From positions 14,782,578-14,846,577 of the forward strand of contig NC_045149.1 in the NCBI RefSeq assembly GCF_008831285.2: a stretch of DNA of 64,000 nt, in the 5' to 3' direction. Shown here one piece after another: positions 58,877-64,000 of the stretch. The notes beneath the pieces were generated by a model. That model did not search any database and was not told where the DNA came from. It saw nothing but the letters and a program-made list of their open reading frames with translations. The stretch comes from Nymphaea colorata (lineage: Eukaryota; Streptophyta; Magnoliopsida; Nymphaeales; Nymphaeaceae). A program made the translations under genes and the position numbers. Every line of letters starts with the position of its first letter. The first letter of the stretch is position 1.

Positions 58877-60740
58877 GAGCTGTGGAGGCGGACTTCATAT
58901 TTCTGTTTCAGTGTTATCATGCTTTCCAATATTGGCAAGGCAAGGATCCAGAATAACAATTCTAGATCTCCTCAGATGTTTTCTAGGTCCATCGTTTGAC
59001 TAATTTTCAACAGCTTTTTTTTTTGCATGTCTTGGTTATCGGTTGACGATGATCATGATGTACGGTATATAGTTTGTTTTTTTTTCAAAATAATATCAAT
59101 GTAAAAGGTTTGGAAGCAGCACGTTATGCATGGTCACGTTTTAAACAAAAGACCAACTCTTGAGTTTGCGAGTGCAGCAAGATGAATATGATTTTTTTTA
59201 GCCAACGTGATAATAATAACAATCGGCCTTCTTGACCGTATAATCAGATGTTTTCTTCTTCTTGGTCTTCATGCCGATGCGTTCATTTGTCTCATATTGT
59301 TTTCAACAGGCATGCAGATGTTTTATATTGTCGCATGGATCTGACAAGATAATCATTTTAAGTTTGCAGATCTGTTAAAGTTGATTACAAAGTGTTGTAT
59401 ATGCCATCTTCTGAAAGTAGTCTGATCCTTTGACATGAAAATTTATTTAGGTAGCTTGTAAAAATAGTAAACGTTACCAATTTATTTTTTGTTCAAGAGA
59501 ATGGCTCTGTATGTAAAAGTCATTGTTTACCTCCTAAAAAATGATAAAGATACCAAACTGAGTGAGGATACAAGGTGAGTGTCGGTATGTACTTTTTCTT
59601 TTTGGCTTGTTTAAATACAAAACTCAAATTTAAGCAGCGTTCGGATGACACACTCAAAAATTGGTTTGATAAAAATTAATTTTTTAAAAATTGGTTATTA
59701 AATCAGCTTTGAAAAACTGGTTTGGTGTTGAGTAATAGGACCAAAAATACTTTTTTTTTTTTTGTAAATAACCTGGAAGATGCCATTCCCTTTGAAAAAC
59801 ACTTTTTGTATCATCCAAATGACGTTTCGAAAGCAAAATCATTTTTCACATCTAAAAATTGGTTTTGGGACGTCATCCAATCACCCCGGTAGTTTTCTTG
59901 TCATTGAAATACCAAAAGCCTGTTTCTTCCAAGTTCTGATTAAAAAGCTAAAAACTTGTTACAATACCCAAAACCAAAAGTGCAATTCAAAAACAAGGGA
60001 GTTTATATATCACCTCCGTCTGCGTGATGTGTCTTCCCCACTTGTGCTGTCTCTCTCTCTCAAATGAAAAATAAATTGTCAGAAGTTCAGTATGATAAAG
60101 CTCTCGCATCTTCAATTTTCTTTTGGTTAATGTGATCAAAACATTTGTGATATTTAACGCAAGAAAAGGTGCTGTAGTTGCTGTTGGGTTCCTTGGCTGC
60201 TAAAATCTATCATGTTTCTGTCGCAGTGGGCCCTTTGTAAGGCGTTGTAATAGTATTATTCTAATGTACCGTCGTAGTTTGATTTAGAGCAAGATTACAT
60301 GACGTATAGCCAAAACTTATTTTAGAATATGAGGCGACTGGTGATCAGCTCACTGGAGTCTCATTCCGTTCGCGATTCGTGAAGCGCTTCTATTGTTTGA
60401 TTTTTCTTCTCCTTGAGAATTGATTTTAATGAATGTTAATTGGTTAGATAGTATGCCAATATGGATCTAATTAGTTGGACAAAAGTACAAAAGCGGAAGT
60501 AGTTAGTGATCGAATTTGGTTTCAGATCTCGTTACCAAATCCGATCCAAAGTTGGGTGCAGGATTATGATGAAGATTTGGGGATCCCGCTTGCGCTTCGT
60601 TCTGGATGATTCTCACTTCGAACTGGATTTAAAGAGTAAAGCAGGTAGCCGTAGGTTCATCTGCCGCCTTGGTACAGTATTGGCTTTGACTTGGCCGACC
60701 CTAACAAAAAGTAAGAACTAGACGCTTAAGAGGCAGGGAA
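58877..60740. other. 3' flank of BIOF and upstream region of the QOR gene
   Basis: 58877-59110 is the likely BIOF 3' UTR, though its end was not located. A MITE-like element is at 59635-59886. 60240-60740 is the likely promoter side of the next gene. No other gene was seen. Confidence 0.5.
59635..59886. mobile_element. MITE-like element with inverted ends
   Basis: The left end CAGCGTTCGGATGAC is followed shortly by AAAAATTGGTTT. The reverse complement of the right end is GGGGTGATTGGATGAC, and AAAAATTGGTTTTGGGACG precedes that end on the plus strand. The GGATGAC words are in inverted orientation about 250 bp apart. No target duplication or coding sequence found. Confidence 0.4.
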
Positions 60741-63700
60741 ATGGGTGCGCTGAGGGGTGTTCTTCATAAAACGCCTTTCCTCGTGGGTGCTCATTCTACC
60801 AGGAAGAGCCCCAGCTCCTCCATCGCTTCCACTCGGTTGGTGGTGGTGCAATCGAGAGCATTTGCAAACATGGTCAAAGCTATTAAAATTTATGAACACG
60901 GGGGGCCTGAAGTACGTTCTCTCTCTTTCTTATCTCTGGTTTTGCTTGTGGGTTTGTTAGATTGACAATGTTTTGGGTAATTTTCGATTATGCATCTTTT
61001 GTTGATGTTATTGGGTCATTTCCATCAAGCATACAACGACTGCTATTATGTTGAAGAGAGTTGCTTGATGCGAGAATATTTTTTCCTTTCAAATTGTTAT
61101 TCTGTTGGTCTAGATTTTCTCCTTGTGTTATGGATGTTCGTATTTCGACTTGTTGGTTGGCTATCCTTTTTTTTTTTCTTCCCTTTTGTTTGTTTAAGGC
61201 AGGAAAATATTATCGTGATGTTATTTTATCCTCAAATGGTTTAAGCATGCCTGAGACCATTTTCATTAGGTCGCCGAATAATTTCATCATCAATCTCGAA
61301 TACAAGTTTCTATTTAGTTTAATAGACTTAATTGTAATAATTTCGAGCTTTACATCAGTCTGTGGTTTTCGGTATAAGGTGTTCATGAAAGAAATTTGCT
61401 TCCTGAACCATGTTGCCTTTGTGTTGTTTCGCTTAAATTGGACGAGTATGTGAGTCAGGAGATAGAGAAGCCAGAACTGCGGCAGCGAGGTCATTAACTC
61501 ATATAAAGGGAGCAAAGTCGTTGGCAAAGTTGATTAGTTTATTTTCTGAATGTTATGCAAGAAACATTTATCACCGACATGGTTGGTATTAGTTCAGCCC
61601 TTGGTGGTATTTTGGGTGTGGATAAGTAAGTGCTTTTGAAAGCGTCTTCCGGTAAGAACAATATGATTTTTAACCCTTGGTTCTTTTTTGGTTCTGCAAT
61701 TGCCTGGAGCTGCCTGAGAGATATGAACTTTGTTCATCTGCTGTTTAATTCAAGCGTCCACTCGTTAGCATGTTCATTTTACCCTTTATATCACGAATTT
61801 CTGGGGCCACATCAATCAACCAAACTTGCAGCGACCACCATCTCTGGAAAAAACATGTTTTTTGTACGTAAGTTTTAGACTGAGTACATATATGAAGATG
61901 AGATAGATTTTCTGCAGAAGGGACCTGCTTGCAGGCAAATGTGCTGTAGTACTATTACTGAAAAACTTGATCTTTTGGGATGTCTTCAATGGGCTACCAT
62001 TGGCCTGATTAGTTTTCTAGCCATGAATGTTTAACACAATTTTAAATGAAAATGTCGGAAGTGCTTCTCAGAAGGGTCAGCTGACTCAGCTTGACCACCT
62101 TCTGCTGAGAGGCACTGCTTTATAGTTTGATTTTAGATTCTGGTTTGAACATCTATCTGAATCTTTAATTTGCCAACATGTTCTTTGTGTTCATAACGCA
62201 TGTTAATTTCTGCCTGCCTGTTATGTATGTAAATTAGTTGTTTAGCAGTTATCTGAACCAGTTGTTGTAACTGAGACCGACACTCTAAGAATATTTGAAT
62301 TAAAGGACTCTTTAGGTCATTACAAATTAAATTAACTACTTGCAGGTGCATTTTTCTCTTTTCAATTTTCATAGGCTTTCACACGGGGAATTTAATGTTT
62401 GCGTACTTCCAGTTGAGCATTGATCCTTGCTTTTCCATTTTGCACTGTAGGTCTTAAAGTGGGAGGATGTGGAAATAGGATATCCCAAGGAAGGAGAGAT
62501 ACGAGTAAAACATAAAGCAATTGGAGTGAACTTTATTGACATCTATTACAGGAAAGGAGTTTACAAAACTGAGTTGCCTTTCATTCCAGGTGTGTATAGA
62601 GCTATTTACCTTTTCTTGACTGAAGTAGGAGAAAGCAAAAACTCTGAAAGTATCGTGTGAGTTTGTCTTTGGTGCCATCTATCCGCATCATGTCAATTGT
62701 TCTGTGTGAAATTACTGTTTCTTCAGTGTGTGTAGCTGCATACTTTAGGAAAAGGAGCCACTGGGCTACTATTATCCTGTTACATGATTTTGGGAGAGTT
62801 TACTTGTTCTCCTGTGTTTTGTCCCTAAAGAACTAAACCTCTTGCTCTGTTTGAATAATCATTCAAATGTGCTTTGTCATCTTTTATACTGCAATCGTTA
62901 ATATTGCAAGTGCTTTAATAACAATTCCACGTTCTTGTTGAAATGTTTTTTCAGCTGATAAGTGTGATTTATGAATGTGTGGCCATGTTGAAATTTTCAA
63001 GTCAGACCTACATGTTTGTCTTCTGTACTTTTCCTAAGCCACTGTTAGTTGACCTTCCAGGGCATGAGGCAGTAGGAGTAGTGACAGCAGTGGGCCCTGG
63101 ATTGACTGGTAGGAAAGTTGGGGATTTGGTAGCCTATGCTGGTAATCCCTTAGGTTCTTATACTGAGCAACAAATTCTTCCTGCTAAAGTTGCTGTTCCT
63201 GTTCCTCCTGCCATTGATCCTTTGGTAGCTGCATCTATCATGTTGAAGGGGATGACAGCCCATTTCCTTGTCCGCAGATGTTTCAAGGTATGATTTGTCA
63301 CCAAAAATTGCAATCACTTGACAATTTTCTTACAGCGGCGTTAGTCATGAACTGGTGTCCTGCAAGTCAATTATGTTCTAGTATTCAGCTTTCAAGGCAA
63401 CATAGTCAGTGTTCAGATGAAGTTGAGTGAAATTGCTGAATTGAATGGGTTATCAGCTGCTTGAATTTTATTTCATTGACCAAGTGGAGCAAATCACATG
63501 GTCAATGAAATTTAAGTAATTTCAGAAGATTATGAAGTCCCATTGAGAACAGCGTACCTCATATGATTATCCTGTGGTCTTACAAATATCAAAATGCTCC
63601 CCACAGCCTGTAACTGGTACTAAAGTGAAGAAACAGAATATCTTTGGCTGTTCATGTGTTACCTGGAATAATTCATAACATTAAGGAAAACTAACTGCGG

Positions 63701-64000
63701 GTGGTACAGGTAGAGCCTGGGCAGACGGTTCTTGTTCAAGCTGCAGCAGGAGGAGTTGGGTCACTTCTGTGCCAATGGGCAAGAGCTCTTGGTGCCACTG
63801 TGATTGGAACTGTATCAAGTGAGGCAAAAGCAGCTCAGGCTACTGAGGATGGCTGTCATCATGTGATAATCTACGGCAAAGAGGACTTTGTTGCCTGCGT
63901 TCAAAAGATAACAGATGGAAAGGGAGTAGATGTTGTTTATGATTCAGTTGGCAAGGATACATTCCAGGTAAAGCCTTCAAATTTACAATTGTTCATTAGT
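60741..64000 (+). CDS. Zeta-crystallin-like quinone oxidoreductase, 5' part (265 codons, runs off the window)
   Basis: Exons: 60741-60911, 62451-62589, 63061-63287 and 63710-63967. The next donor GTAAAG is at 63968, and the remaining exons lie beyond the edge. The family is the medium-chain dehydrogenase/reductase QOR group, which uses NADPH to reduce quinones and related electrophiles. Seen: MVKAIKIYEHGGPE (44-57), GEIRVKHKAIGVNFIDIYYR, GHEAVGVVTAVGPG, GNPLGSYTEQ, MLKGMTAHFLVRRCFKV and the Rossmann motif QAAAGGVGSLLCQWARALG, followed by DVVYDSVGKDTFQ. The catalytic-zinc ligands of alcohol dehydrogenases are not seen, as expected for QOR. Met44 is the usual QOR start; the 43 residues before it are rich in Arg, Ser and Ala with few acids (SRAFANM), typical of an organellar presequence, so the first Met is chosen. 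Intron 1 is 1.5 kb. Confidence 0.93.

Noticed and set aside
1-64000. tRNA, rRNA or other structural RNA genes
   Set aside because: I looked for A/B-box pairs with cloverleaf context and for rRNA words on both strands. The only pair found belongs to the SINE at 1733-1945.

Overview
This is nuclear DNA from a flowering plant. The evidence is three split genes with GT-AG introns that encode recognisable plant proteins, long AT-rich intergenic DNA, Copia-type and hAT-like transposon debris, a tRNA-derived SINE family and a large satellite block. I cannot fix the lineage from sequence alone; nothing suggests a grass.

Layout. (1) About 1-12.4 kb is gene-free: an hAT-like miniature element (62-474), a SINE with target-site duplications (1718-1960), diverged local duplications (5.9-8.2 kb, 9.74-10.85 kb) and a stretch at 6.33-6.56 kb that resembles the DNA downstream of the DnaJ genes 30-38 kb away. 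(2) 12.4-12.76 kb is an internally deleted Copia retrotransposon. (3) 13.1-29.6 kb is a satellite array of about 16.5 kb. Its higher-order unit is about 2.05 kb, made of three related monomers A (about 795 bp), B (about 685 bp) and C (about 577 bp), and the monomers in turn contain imperfect repeats of roughly 50-60 bp. (4) 29.6-36 kb is AT-rich and holds weak signs of an eroded minus-strand gene (31.9-34.7 kb) and a FAR1-like fragment (36.07-36.27 kb). (5) 36.3-51.9 kb is a tandem segmental duplication. Each unit carries one intact 7-coding-exon, minus-strand type I DnaJ/Hsp40 gene (414 and 415 aa) with J-domain, glycine-rich region, four zinc-finger motifs and a C-terminal CAQQ farnesylation box. 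(6) 54.05-58.88 kb, plus strand, is a complete 11-exon gene for 8-amino-7-oxononanoate (KAPA) synthase of biotin synthesis, 495 aa, ending in the peroxisomal signal SKL. (7) 60.74 kb to the window edge, plus strand, is the 5' part (four exons) of a zeta-crystallin-like quinone oxidoreductase gene with an N-terminal presequence.

The genes are unrelated in function and show no operon-like arrangement. The two DnaJ paralogues are probably partly redundant cytosolic/membrane-attached Hsp70 co-chaperones. The KAPA synthase makes the first committed intermediate of biotin, probably in peroxisomes. The quinone oxidoreductase is probably an organellar detoxifying NADPH enzyme. All exon coordinates come from reading splice sites by eye and checking that the frame carries through every junction; no alignment or database search was run.
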